Assembly (NCBI GenBank): GCA_015178975.1
Contig: WHVD01000167.1
Location: 62,001-126,000 of the forward strand
Reading direction: 5' to 3'
DNA: 64,000 nucleotides
Source of the DNA: Hysterangium stoloniferum
Lineage: Eukaryota; Basidiomycota; Agaricomycetes; Hysterangiales; Hysterangiaceae
Below the pieces are notes generated by a model. It did not search any database. It was not told where the DNA came from and was given only the letters and a program-made list of their open reading frames with translations. Position numbers and translations under genes: made by a program. Positions within the stretch are counted from its first letter, which is position 1. Each line of letters opens with the position of its first letter. Shown piece after piece: positions 1 to 12,003 of this stretch.

Positions 1-2469
1 GGTCTGCGCTGATCCAGGCTTGTGAGGCTGCTGGTGCAACCATCCCAAGGTGAATACACATTATTTTGCTTTAAAGCGCGTTATTAACATCGTTTGTGTA
101 AGATTCTGTTATCACGATAGGTGTGTAGATATCTGTTTTTGCGCAGAGGTGCCTAAGGTCCGCCCAGACTGGCTGTTGCAGGCAACTGTCGGTGAGTGGC
201 TTTTATGCTGATGAAATAATTTTCCACTAAATAACATGTGTAACAGTATGTGTTTAGTAGAAGTTGAGCGTGCCCCAAAGCCGGTCGCTTCCTGTGCTGT
301 GCCTGCTGCGCCAGGCTCTAAGGTTTTCACCAATACACCAATGGTGCACGAAGCACGGTGGGTCGATTTAATAATGGAATATACCTTGCAGACTTACAAA
401 TTTATAGTGAGGGTGTAATGGAGTTCCTACTGGCTAACCACCCACTCGACTGCCCAATTTGCGATCAGGGTGGTGAATGTGATCTTCAAGACCAGTCGAT
501 GCGTTATGGTTCAGACCGCACTCGTTTCCACGAGATCACCGGAAAGCGAGCTGTCGAAAATAAGGATTTTGGCCCTCTCGTTAAGACTAGCATGAATCGG
601 TGTATCCAGTGCACTCGCTGTGTCCGGTTTGCGAATGAGGTGGCTGGTGTAGAAGAGCTCGGGACCACTGGACGTGGAAATGACATGCAGATCGGCACGT
701 ATGTAGAGAAAGTGATGGACTCCGAGCTCTCTGGCAACATTGTCGATCTATGTCCTGTCGGTGCTCTCACCTCCAAACCGTACGCCTTCCATGCCCGGCC
801 ATGGGAGCTCAAGAACACAGAATCCATAGACGTCATGGACGCCGTTGGATCCAACATTCGGGTCGACTCGCGCGGCGTCGAGGTCATGCGTATTCAACCC
901 CGGACAAACGACGACGTCAATGAGGAATGGATCAGCGATAAGACTCGATATGCATACGACGGACTCAAGTTCCAGCGTCTCACAACCCCACTGGTGCGCC
1001 GCGGTAACCGATTTGAAGCAACGACCTGGGAAGCAGCACTCACGGCTATCGCGGACGGGCTCGCAGCCTCGGGCGCACAAGGCGACGAGATCAAAGCCAT
1101 CGCAGGCCATCTTGCCGATACCGAGTCTCTCGCCGCTCTCAAGGACCTCGTCAACAAGCTTGGGTCGGATAATCTCGCGCTCGATCAGGAAGGAGGCGAC
1201 AAGGCACCTGTACACGGCGTCGATATCCGGTCGAATTACCTCTTCAACTCGACCATCCCCGGTCTAGAAACAGCCGATGCTATCCTCCTTGTCGGCACAA
1301 ACCCGCGTCACGAGGCTGCAGTATTGAACTCGCGCATTAGGAAGAGCTGGTTGCATAGTAGCCTCGAGGTTGGTTGGATTGGTGAGCGTGCAGATCCGGC
1401 ATATGGGTATGAGTTCCTTGGAGAGGACATCAAGGCATTGTCAGAATTCATCGCAGGCAAGGGCGCATTTGCTGCGAAGTTCAAGGAAGCCAAGCGGCCG
1501 ATGATCATTGTCGGCAGCGCCGTCGCTGAGCACCCTGATGGACAGGCTGTCTACACTATGCTTGGTAGATACGTTGAAACAAACAAAAACAAGCTTGTTA
1601 CCCCTGACTGGAATGGCTTCAATACCTTGCAAAGAGTAAGCACGCTCCCTCCCTGAAACATTCCTAACCATTCTTCTAAATATATCCTTTTTTCTAGATC
1701 GCCTCCCGGCCCGCAGCCTACGACATTGGATTTATACCCTCCAAGAAAGCATCTTTAACAGATCCGAAGTTCATCTATCTCCTGAACGCTGACGAAGTCA
1801 AGCCATCGTCAATTCCCAAGGATGCCTTCGTTGTCTACCAGGGTCATCACGGCGACATCGGAGCGTCCTTAGCTGACGTTGTCCTCCCCGCAGCCGCTTA
1901 TACTGAAAAGACCACCACCTGGATCAACACTGAGGGTCGCTCCCAACTCTCGCGGGCCGCCGTCCCACCACCTGGTGCCTCGCGTGAAGACTGGAAGGTC
2001 GTCAGGTAAGTCGAAACAGATGTGAACCGACTGATCCGTCGAAATATTCACGTTTCGCATGCACCAGGGCACTTTCAGAAGTCCTCGGCGTGCCGCTGCC
2101 TTATGACGACGTGTTGTCATTACGCGACCGTCTATGGGAGATTTCTCCGACGCTGGTGCGATATGATGTCGCGGAGCCTGTATCGGTCGATGTTGCCCTT
2201 GCGGGATTAAACCAGCTCGCATCGAAGAGTATTCCTGCGAAGGCGTTGGGAACAGCGTTTAAGAAGCCTGTTAGCAACTTCTACCAGACAGATCCTATTT
2301 CACGAGCGTGAGTACTCCGAACTGTGCGCACTTTTTAATGACTTTTTTGACTTTCTCTCTCTTTGAATGTAGATCTGTCACGATGGCACACTGCACACGG
2401 TCGTTTGTGAAAGGCGATGACTTTGGATTCTCCGAGTCCGAGAAGGCTCAGCAAGCCAGCTTCGCATAG
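1..2469 (+). CDS. NDUFS1: NADH:ubiquinone oxidoreductase 75-kDa subunit (5' part cut by window)
   Basis: Largest peripheral-arm subunit of mitochondrial complex I, which carries electrons from FMN through iron-sulfur clusters. The 5' end lies outside the window. Exons as read: 1-49, 103-120, 168-191, 247-357, 408-1635, 1698-2005, 2068-2307 and 2373-2469; all phases agree. The sequence shows the ferredoxin-like FCYHDR...NCRMC...SCA cysteines (2Fe-2S), the [19 protein letters not shown] block (His/Cys ligands of one 4Fe-4S cluster), and RCIQCTRC plus VDLCPVGAL (second 4Fe-4S cluster), followed by the molybdopterin-oxidoreductase-like fold. The stop is at 2467-2469. It converges with the ABC transporter gene 262 bp away. 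No damage is seen. Confidence 0.96.
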
Positions 2470-2731
2470 AACTTAATTTTAGGTAATATAAAAAAAATGC
2501 ATCTTTTTTTCCGGTTGTAGACTATAAATACAATGTTTTAAATCATAACATCACATTGGCGGTCTCACTGCTAGTCCTAAGAACATTAATACAGTTTGGT
2601 TGGATTGATGTACATTGTATAAATGTGCTGGTGCTGAGAAAAATAGTGTAAAGGTATAATGAAAAATGGCAATGAAAAAAATGAAAAATCGTGAATGTTG
2701 TCCGTGCTCGCTGTGGATCTTGAGCTTGAAT

Positions 2732-5700
2732 CTATGGATCCGTCGACCATTCACCTGCATTCGCAAGCTTGAAGAACGGTCCTCGTTGTTCCATCAACGA
2801 CTCGAAAGTCCCCTGCTCAACAACCGCACCATCCTGCATAACCACAATGCGATCACACATCCGCATTAACGGAATCTTATGCGTAATCAACACCGTAGTG
2901 CGCCCAACCTTGACACGCTGAATTGTATCCATAACAGCAGTCTGGTTCGCCGCGTCCAGCGCCGACGTACACTCGTCCAGAATGAGGATATTACAGGGCC
3001 GCACGAGTGCACGCGCAATTTGCAAACGCTGCGCCTGCCCGCCCGAGATGAGCGACGCGTTCTCGCCGACGGAGGTGTTGTAGTCCCTCGGGAGGCTCAT
3101 AATGAACTCGTGGACGTTCGCGGACTTTGCAGCACGCCGAACTTGTGCGAAGGGAAATTCGGAGGCGCCGTATGCGATGTTCTCGTGGATGGTGGTGTCG
3201 AAGAGATGCGGTGATTGGCTGACGACGGAGATGTGCTCGCGGAGCCATGTCACATTGGTGGAGGAGAGCTTGGTTTTCCCAACGGAGATTGATCCGTGGT
3301 CTGGTTCGTAGAGCCGTTGAAGGAGACCCGCGACGGTTGACTTCCCTGAGCCAGATGAGCCGACGATGGCGACTGACTCGTTTTCCTTAAGATCGAGTGA
3401 AAATCCCTTGAGGATTGGGACGTCCGGACGTTGTGGGTATGCGAATGACACGTCACGGAATGAAACGCGACCAGTGATGGTGGGGCATAGGGATCCCTTT
3501 GATTCTTGTGTTTCGGTGCCAAGAGACAAGACTTTGTGCAAGTCGTGTGCCGCCTGGGAGGACTTTGCGATCTTATCAACTACATGGGGTAATACTATTA
3601 GTCATGTTAAATTTTAAACAAGGCCAAATCACATACTAAACACCATCATCTGCGCAGCAATCGTGACACTGAATACAAGAAGATTGAGAACCTGGACCAT
3701 TTGCAGGTATGTGTATGTCCCTTTCGCTACCAGAATGGCGCCGACATAAAATAACAGTGCTAGATATGAAATGTTAAATCTCTATTATACCCTACAGACA
3801 TAGACTCACCCTCAGAGAGGTAAATCATTGCATTGGTCACGCCAAAGGCAGTCCCTTCAACAAACGCGCCTTTCACGCCGGTACGAAGAGCCCTCGAAAG
3901 CGCAGCATCGAACTGACTAGCAAAGACATGCTGGAACGACATGGAGCGGATACCTCGAATGTTAGAGATGGCCTATAAAAATAATTTTAACTTTCAAGTC
4001 ACTCAAAGAAAAGGAAGAGAAAAAAGCTCTTACCTCATAATACACTTTCGAAAGCTCCTCCCTAGCTCTCTTATTCCTCAACTGAAACTTCGACGCCATC
4101 CTCGCCTGAAAGGACATCGCACCTGCAAAGACCGGCACAATCGCAATCCCAACAAGCGTAAGCTGCCACCCCCAAACCAACGCCCACACAAGCCCCAATG
4201 AAAGCATCGACGCCACAACCACGAACATGCCCAGACAGACCGAAAGCAGCCGCTTAGCATCGTCGGCATCTTTAACGAGCACATTGACCAGACGCGCGGG
4301 GTTATTAGCGGGGTTGTCGAACCAGGACTTGTCTTGCGCAAGGACGCGGATAAAGGCCATTTTGCGCATTTTGGTCATCCATGCAACGGCGGCGTTTTCC
4401 ATCAGGATGGACTTGAGGCAGGCTAGGAACCCATCTCCGGCGGCGAGGGCGAGCGTGATTAATGCATATTTTACGATAGTAGGGACGGAGTGCGCGCCGG
4501 ATGACACCTCGAAAAACAGCCTCGACAATACGAAGGAAAAAATGGGAGTCATGGCGCCACTGAGGAGACACGTCAACAAACCGAAAGTGACCAATGGCTT
4601 GTTGGGAATTCCGGGGAAGATGTTACGCAACACCCTGATCACAGATTGCGGCCGCTCCTCAGCCTCACCAGCCGATTCCAAGGAAATGTCCAAAGACACC
4701 GCACTAGCACCAGTTCCATTCGCATTTCCGTTGAGGAGAAGCTGGCTTCGGGAACGATTTAGCCGGCTCTTGCTGGCTTGCAAACCGCTACTCGTGATGG
4801 CGCTCTTGTCCCTTTCGAACTCTTCGTCGTCCTCCACGATGAGGCTTTTGGATCGGAAGGAGATCCTGGAATCAGTCTCAGTGCGCGTGTCATGATAGGA
4901 CGTCGGAGTTGGGGAGATGGGGGTGAATTGTAAACTTGCGCGACGGTCGTAATGTGTACGAGCGAGCGGGGGAACGGTTACCGGGGAGACGACGTTGGAA
5001 TGTCTCCAAGCCGTAGGGGGACGAGCAGGTTCCGATTCTTGGGAGCGGGGGGCGATGGTTGGTAAGGCACTGGCATGCTTGGCATTGTGACAAGCGATTT
5101 CCGACATGACATCGAACATCCAAACGCCAGTGAATGGGCGGAAAGTGGGCCCCATGCTCTGGTGTTTTCCCATCCACTTGGTTTTGGCGGTATCAGCCTC
5201 GGCCTCGGCCTCCTCTTCGGCCTTTTCTAAGAATGCTTCGATTTCAGCTTCGTCATGCGCTTCGACCACTTTCTCGGGGAAGCCGCTGGCATTCTGAGTG
5301 TCTGCCATGGCGCGGAAGTGACCGTCTGTGTTAAGCTCGAGGTCGCTACGGTATCCCTGTTCGACGACTTCACCTTCTTTGAGAAGGTAGACAAAGTCCG
5401 ATGGAGTGATCTGTGAGAGGTCGTGCGTGATCACAATGGTAGTCTTGTTCTTGCGCCATGCCTTGATAGCTTCGAAGACGAGAAGACGAGAAGTGGCATC
5501 CAGTGCCGAAGTCGCCTCGTCTATGCAACAAACATCAGCACAAGGAATTACGTAAGACAAAAGAGGCACTCACCCAAAATCAAAACCGTAGGATCCCGTA
5601 TCCAAGCCCTCGCAATCGCAAGCCTCTGCTTCTGTCCCCCCGACAAGCTCGCGCCGCCAGTGCCAAGGCGTGTCTCATACCCCTGCGGCAGATCCCTCAC

Positions 5701-7448
5701 AAACTCATGCATCAAAGCCACCCGACACGCATTAACAACCTGCTCCCTCGTCGCCTCGCTCCCCATTGACACATTATCATGAACGCTCATATCAAATAAC
5801 ACACACCCCTGGTTCACCGCGCCAATATGGCGCTGCGCCCAGTCGATGTCGATATGTGCGAAACTCTGATTATCCAGTTCGATGGAGCCAAATTGTGGCT
5901 CATACATGCGCAGGAGGAGTTGTGCAATCGTAGACTTTCCGGAGCCGGAGCCACCGACGATGAAGGTCATTTCGTGTGCGGGGAGGTAAATCGAGATGTC
6001 TTTGAGGACGGGAATGTCCGGACGGGAGGGGTATGCGAATGTGACATTGCGGAGGGTGAATTCGCCGGAACATTTTGCGGGTCGGAGACCGCGCAGACCG
6101 ATGAGAATGCCTGAGGCGAAAGGGTTGGCGGTTTTCAAGGGCGAGTTGGATACCGCTGGCAGGGGAGGTGTCGGTGTTGGCTGTTCGATAAACGCGACGA
6201 GGGAAGCCATGGACATTTTGCCTTTGGCAAATGTCTGAAGGAAGGGGAGGACAGTCTGCAAACTTGTTGCGCCGATGAGACAGGCCCAGAAGACAGACAT
6301 AACATCTCCTGGGCTGATTTTCCCATCTCGGACGAGCTTGGAACCAAAGCCAAAGGCCTGGATAAAAAGAGTCATGGAGAGGAATTGGCTGATTCCCATA
6401 TTTGTAGCCCATACGGTACCGCTAGAGTTTGCGTGGACTTTCACCTCGTCGACAGCGCGATTGAATGAGCGTTCCTCACGGGCAGTTGCGTTGAAAGCCT
6501 TGACGGTAGCAATGTTTGAGATGGCGCGCTCAAGGAGACTACCGGCCTTGCCAGTTGCGGTGCATTCACGTTCATACATGGGGATACCGTAACGTTGGGA
6601 AATGGCTTGGACGAGAACGAGGAGGGGGACGGTGGATAGGATGACAAGGGTGAGTGCCCATGAACGTGAAAAGGCCAGGACCATGCAGGTGATGACGGTA
6701 ACGAGGTGTTGAATGATCATTCCAGCAGTAAGGGCCGAGGCCGTTCGTACATCGTCAGTTTCACTATGATAGAGATGGGTGAAGATTCAGGGGAGAAAAA
6801 GGCAAATATGACTCACCGACTGAACTTGGCCATAAGGCCACCTGCACCAAGTTTCTCTGGAACTGACTCTGCATCTCCACCGAGATTGAGATCGAACCAT
6901 GTCATGCTTTTGGCGGTGACTGCGTTGTAAACGCGTTTGCGAAGTCGCATGACATTCCGTTCGCCGACCCATATCCAAAGACTGGACATGAGACTGTTGA
7001 AGGCAAGCTGACCAGCGGCCAACGCGATAAGCTCGAGGGAGGCGAAACCGACATTGCGTAGAAGATCGCGCTTAGCTTGTTGGGGGGGATTCGGTGTGAG
7101 TGGGAAATGAGCAAAGGCGTCAAAAGCCTGGCCGATGACCTGTGTCATGAAAGGGGCCATTCCGCCTGCGAGAACGGAAGTGAAGACTGCTGGGAGAATG
7201 AGGAAGCAGAGATCTTGCTTTGTGCAGAAGGTGTATAGGAGCCGGATTGAAGGTGCTGGGGGAGTGTACTCTGGGAATACTGGGGTTGTGACATCAAGGT
7301 CCTTGATAGATTGGTGGGTTATGCTTTCGCGTATGATAGACTTGTCGTCTTGCTTGTCGAATACTGAGGGAGACTGGGTAATGTTGTAGGTGTTGTTGGG
7401 TGTGTGCTCATTGCTTGGGATAGCGACGGCAAGCTCTGGCCGACGCAT
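2732..7448 (-). CDS. ABC-B full exporter, STE6/pheromone-exporter type
   Basis: Predicted 1480-aa ATP-driven exporter of the plasma or internal membrane with order TMD1-NBD1-TMD2-NBD2. Exons (complement): 6817-7448, 5574-6763, 4034-5520, 3810-3972, 3637-3759, 2732-3579; phases agree throughout. NBD1 has Walker A GGSGSGKST near residue 480, signature LSGGQKQR and Walker B LILDEATSALD, restored by splicing at 5574/5520. NBD2 has GSSGSGKST near residue 1270, ISGGQAQR and LILDECTSALD. A long acidic Ser/Arg-rich linker separates the halves and contains a KWMG...GPTFRPFTGVWMFDV stretch I associate with basidiomycete STE6-like pumps, which export farnesylated peptide pheromone. The start is the ATG at 7446-7448; a longer reading frame upstream lacks an ATG. 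A multidrug exporter of the same family cannot be excluded. Confidence 0.9.
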
Positions 7449-8876
7449 TCTGGTGGTAGTAAGAAGCAAAAGGGGTTGAGGGCGAAGACGAAGACAAAGT
7501 GCGAAGGGTCATCCATTGCAAATATTCGGGATACTTATATTCGGGACACCTTGGTGCTTTTCCAGACAATAGTAAGCGAGGAGGACAATAGCAAGCGCCC
7601 GCCATGTCGCTTAACAAGTTAGCCGCCTCCTATTGTTCCTGGTTCGGAAATAGCCGTCAGTATTGGAAAAATCCAAGCAAAATGAAATAAAATAATAAGA
7701 GATGGAAAAATATATTCACCGTCGTTAACTAGAAAGAATAAATTATGAAAGGTTAAACCGAGTTGTTGTGAGTTGGCGACCGTGGGAAGTTTCGAACAAA
7801 CGAAATTGTTTCCGTAGCCATTTTTGGAAATCTCGGTCCCCAGAATCCCAAATGCAGATCATGCAGCACGACGCCCTCTTTGGGCCTCTTGTTCGACGAC
7901 TTTGGGAGCTAATACTCATGTAACATCTAGGAGATGCCGTTAGAGTCAATTTAGGACGAATGGGAAAGTTAGAGATGGTTCCCCCATCCCATCAAGGTCG
8001 AAATGGATCGGAAGGGTGCACAGTCACGAGGCGACTCAACAGTACTCATAAGTGAGTCGTTCCACTATTCAAATAAACTTGGGGATCAGATAAATTGCCC
8101 AGAGCATACATGCGTATGATCCATGAGACTTATATGGAATTGGACGGGGTCTCAAGCACATCGCTTTGCACTAACATTGTATTGAATTTTGGTCAACCAA
8201 ATTTGATTCGGGGGTTACACCCAATGGCTATAATGATAGGGAGCATTAAATAATATGAGCCTACATCCAGCGAAAGGTTTTTACCATCTCTAGTCTTGAA
8301 AACGCAGTGTTATCATTACTAGGGGCTCTTGAATGCTAGAACACTCAATTCCAAGGGCCTAGCAGTCTCGAAAACAGGTGTTGCTGTTCCCCGTCTGAGT
8401 TCTTATTTAAAGCTAAGATTTTAGACATTCGAAGGCAGCCAATCCGATCAAGCGTCGCTCCCATCCGTCTAGTAAGGTTCATTTGCCACCACATATGTAG
8501 AAAGCCACAATCGGGCTCAGTTTTAATATCGGAATGACCATTGACCTTCGCTGTGTTTTCAAAGTAAGTCCTAGTAGAACAAAAGAAACAATCGGCAATT
8601 TTCCAATTCTAAGGCTCTTGTGATGGAGATGAGAGAGCCGGGCCGGCATAACAAGCTAACTTCTAAAAGCCTTCTCGAAGGAGTGTAGACGTCCGAATGA
8701 AGTCAAGGGGTGTTGTGCGAAGATGCCTTGTAGCCCATAGATCTACTACAGCAGGAGCAGAGCAAAGTAAGAATACTATGAAATAAGCGAACCAATATGG
8801 ATCAAGCGAACCCAAATTTAGAACTCAGGCAAAAGTCTCATTTCATACTCCGCCAATTTTCTTCAAACCGTCCTTT
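7449..8876. other. Divergent intergenic region between ABC exporter and NOP53
   Basis: These 1.4 kb separate two divergently transcribed genes and should hold both promoters. No conserved ORF, tRNA-like fold or repeat was recognised. Short ORFs such as the one at 7743-7949 show no family resemblance and no splice support. Confidence 0.6.
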
Positions 8877-10623
8877 ATGCCCAAAACAGTCGGCGCACCG
8901 TCGCAACATTCTCAGCCCAGTAGGAAGGGGAAGAAAGCATGGCGAAAGAACGTGGATATACAAGGGGTAGAGGAAGGATTGGAGGATGTGCGAGACCAAG
9001 AGCGTATTACCGGGTGAGTTGAACTCAGTTCAGAATGCTTCCTGACGATATTGACAAAGAATCGACAGTGGTGCACTCCATAAAAAATCAAATGATCAGC
9101 TTTTCGCGATTGACATCAGAGGCGATGAACAATGCAAGTCAATTCTCAACACATCTTTTCCCAATGCTCATATACTCACCCCATACCATCCTCAGTAAAG
9201 AAAAAACTCCCGAAGTTCGATTATGCCCAGCTACCATCCGCCAAAATTCTAGCACAGCGCTCCGCTCTTCCTGCCTTATATTCCAGGCCGTCAAAACCCA
9301 CCCGTTCGCATTCCACGCTTACACGAGAAGAGAAAGGCCGCTTGTTGCGCATGGGCAAGCGGAAGGTGAAGGGGCCATTCAATGGATTGGTAGATCCAAC
9401 AGAGATGGGTGCTGGTTCGGCGATGCTGGAGCCTACGGAGGCTGTGAAACAAAGTGGAAAGTATGACATGTGGAATGCGATGCCTGATCCTACTATTACT
9501 GTCGTTAAAGGGAAGGGAAAGTATAAGGATCCGCAGGATTTCCTCATTCCTTTGATCATCAAGCCGAACGTCAAGGTACGTCGCCTGATTATGATAGGCA
9601 ACGATCATGGATATTTTTTATTCACCAACTTTTAATTTTTGCCTTCTAGCCGCCAAAAAGCGTCCTGTCGCACCACTCCATCCCCATCCCCGCAGTTCTG
9701 CAACCACACCAAGGCACATCATACAACCCGCTCGAAACGGCACATAAAGATCTTCTTCTCGGCGCACACGAGATTGAACTGCGCCGCGAGGCTGAAGCGG
9801 CCAAATTTGACGGTGTAAAAGAGCGCATGGAGTCCGCCCGTCGTGCTGTAGCTGAGGAAATTGGTGCGGCGGGTATGATTGTTGATAAGGGTGACGGTCC
9901 GGATGAGGATGAGGGTAGGACCGTGGCGAATGGGGAAGATCCCATCGTGCCCACTCATAAGGCGCCACCACGAAAAACTCAGAAACAGCGGAGAAAAGCG
10001 GCACAGATACTTGCAGAGGTTCGTTCTGTTTATCGACCCTGTACTATTGCCATGGAATTAAATATTTAGCACTTATTTATTTTTCTAGAGGCGGGCTTTA
10101 ATGGACCAACGCCGCCGTCAACGTTTTCTCGCCGCAATCCCCTCTGCCAGGGCATTCCGCTCGCAAGCTGCGAAATCCCTCCGCGCACGACTTGCTACTA
10201 TCGAAGCCCGCCGCGCCAAACGCGCAGCGATTTTAAAGCAACGGGGATTAATTGGGCAACGGTTGGGAAAACACCGGGTGCCCGCAGGGCAAGTGGATTT
10301 CCAACTTGGCGAAGAACTTACTGAGACCCTGAGGGAGTTGAAGGCGAGTTGTGCCGTCTTCAAGAGGGAAGCAGCGTTTTACCTAATTTATATTTCCATG
10401 TTAGCCTCAAGGAAATCTGTTCCGTGATCGGTTCCTAAGTTTGCAGCAGAGGGCTCTGGTTGAGCCTCGCGTACCTGTACTGTACGTTATTTCTCTTTAC
10501 TCTTTCTTCCCTTCGTTTTATCTCAAGAATGGCTTGTAATTTATTTGCATCAGACCCAAACGCCGCAAAACCAAGACAAAGGAATATGAAAAACATGCAT
10601 GGAAGCGCTTCGATCGAGATTAG
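8877..10623 (+). CDS. NOP53: Ribosome biogenesis protein NOP53 (GLTSCR2 family)
   Basis: Nucleolar factor for late 60S assembly; in yeast it recruits Mtr4/exosome to 7S pre-rRNA (known for the family). Predicted 450 aa. Exons: 8877-9013, 9069-9133, 9196-9575, 9650-10018, 10089-10343, 10405-10481, 10554-10623; total length is divisible by three. The N-terminus is basic (SRKGKKAWRKN), the middle has LPKFDYAQLPSAK-like blocks, and the C-terminus reads LK-PQGNLFRDRF...QQRALVEPR, a hallmark of the family, ending in a basic KRRKTKTKEYEKHAWKRF tail. Two introns (9134-9195 and 10344-10404) only keep frame if they use GC donors (GCAAGT and GCGAGT). Confidence 0.9.
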
Positions 10624-12003
10624 AGGGGCAAAATTGCCAAATTATACTTGTCAATTGATGGTTCGATGTACTCTTTTAAATGAAGCCATATTTTATTAAT
10701 GGTTCCGTTTAAATGTTGGGTCTGAGATTTCCCAAGGACACTATACTTATGCCCAACTTGGGGGAGAACCAGTTAAGCAAAGGATATTCAGCAGGAAAGT
10801 ACTCAACTACACTAGCACTAATTATGAGCCGGATTCGCAATCAGGCATTATGCTTATACGAGGCGTCGATATTCTGCTTGGTCGTTAGATCGATCAGTAT
10901 ACGGAAATAAATCTCTGTACATTCTTCCAGCCCCCTGCACATCACATCTCAGCAACGAAAATGAATTATCTATCTATTCTCATATATGGTATCAAGTACA
11001 CCCGCACACTACCCCCAGCATGCTCACAAAGTCAAAGATACCCAACCTCACCGCCAGTGGATATTGCATTCCTTCCTGATAGACCGTAGCAAAAAACTAA
11101 CGATGCATGACACTCGCTTCTATTTTTTTTATCCGAAAAGGATCAGATGTAGAAGATTTAATCCAAGTCTGAATAGATGAGATTCGATAGTGAACGGTCG
11201 ACATTTCAACTTCGCACCCAGGGCAGCTTTCTTTTGTAAAATCGGCTGATCTTAGGCAATTACTGCTCTAGATTGCGTCCGTGATGCCGTCAAGAGGACG
11301 TGCGATTATCAAGGTCATCGTTTCTTGCATTTATACTTACTACGAGATCTCACGAGATGAGTGGAAGAGTCGGTGTTTCTAGACATGCTGTATATTCATT
11401 CTGGCAGGCAAGGGGAAAGCGGAGGTGGCATCAGATAGGTGATAGCAACCAAGAAAATGACTAATGGAACATTGCCGTTCATACCACCGCTTTAAACAGA
11501 CAGAAAGGCATAGGCATAATGAGACGACACCGCCTATCGCCGTGAAGTACTGTAATCAGGTTATCTGCAGAACGGAATTCCGGGGTTGTGGTAAAATCCT
11601 ACAATACAAAAACCGGCTCATAGAATTAGTATCATCAACACGTTTTCCCGGTTTTTGACCGCCTGGCGTGTTTGTGGCAGCATCGAAAACTCGGTCCGTA
11701 AAATTGTCGGTACTTGCGACAATTGGCGGCGGGTGGATCATCAATTCCGGGAGAGGCTTTATTTCCAAACTCCCGTACACCAATGCACCTCGGCAAGCTC
11801 ATAAAGTCGCACACACCCGATTTCATTCACCGCCAGTGGATATCGCATTCCGCCTTGGAGCCGCGCATTAATAATACACCTCGCTTCTATTCTAAACCAA
11901 CAACGGAACAGCAGAAATCAAGCAAAAAAAAGAAAGCGCAAAAAACCAGACACAAGAAACAACGATGTATCCCGTCTCTTCATCTTCGTCCTTGTCCCCG
12001 TTT
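10624..12003. repeat. Intergenic region with a diverged ~120-bp direct repeat
   Basis: No gene is recognised between NOP53 and the 3' end of the acetyl-CoA synthetase gene. A stretch near 11000-11124 recurs near 11771-11892: both have CTCAYAAAGTC, then CACCGCCAGTGGATAT, then a CTCGCTTCTATT end, with small indels between. It looks like an old tandem duplication of sequence downstream of the synthetase gene. ORFs here are short and unsupported. Confidence 0.55.

Noticed and set aside
504-1508. Antisense and out-of-frame ORFs over the complex I gene
   Set aside because: They are shadows of a well-conserved coding exon.
2732-7469. Longer N-terminus of the ABC exporter starting at 7469
   Set aside because: The codon there is TTG; the first ATG in frame is at 7446-7448.
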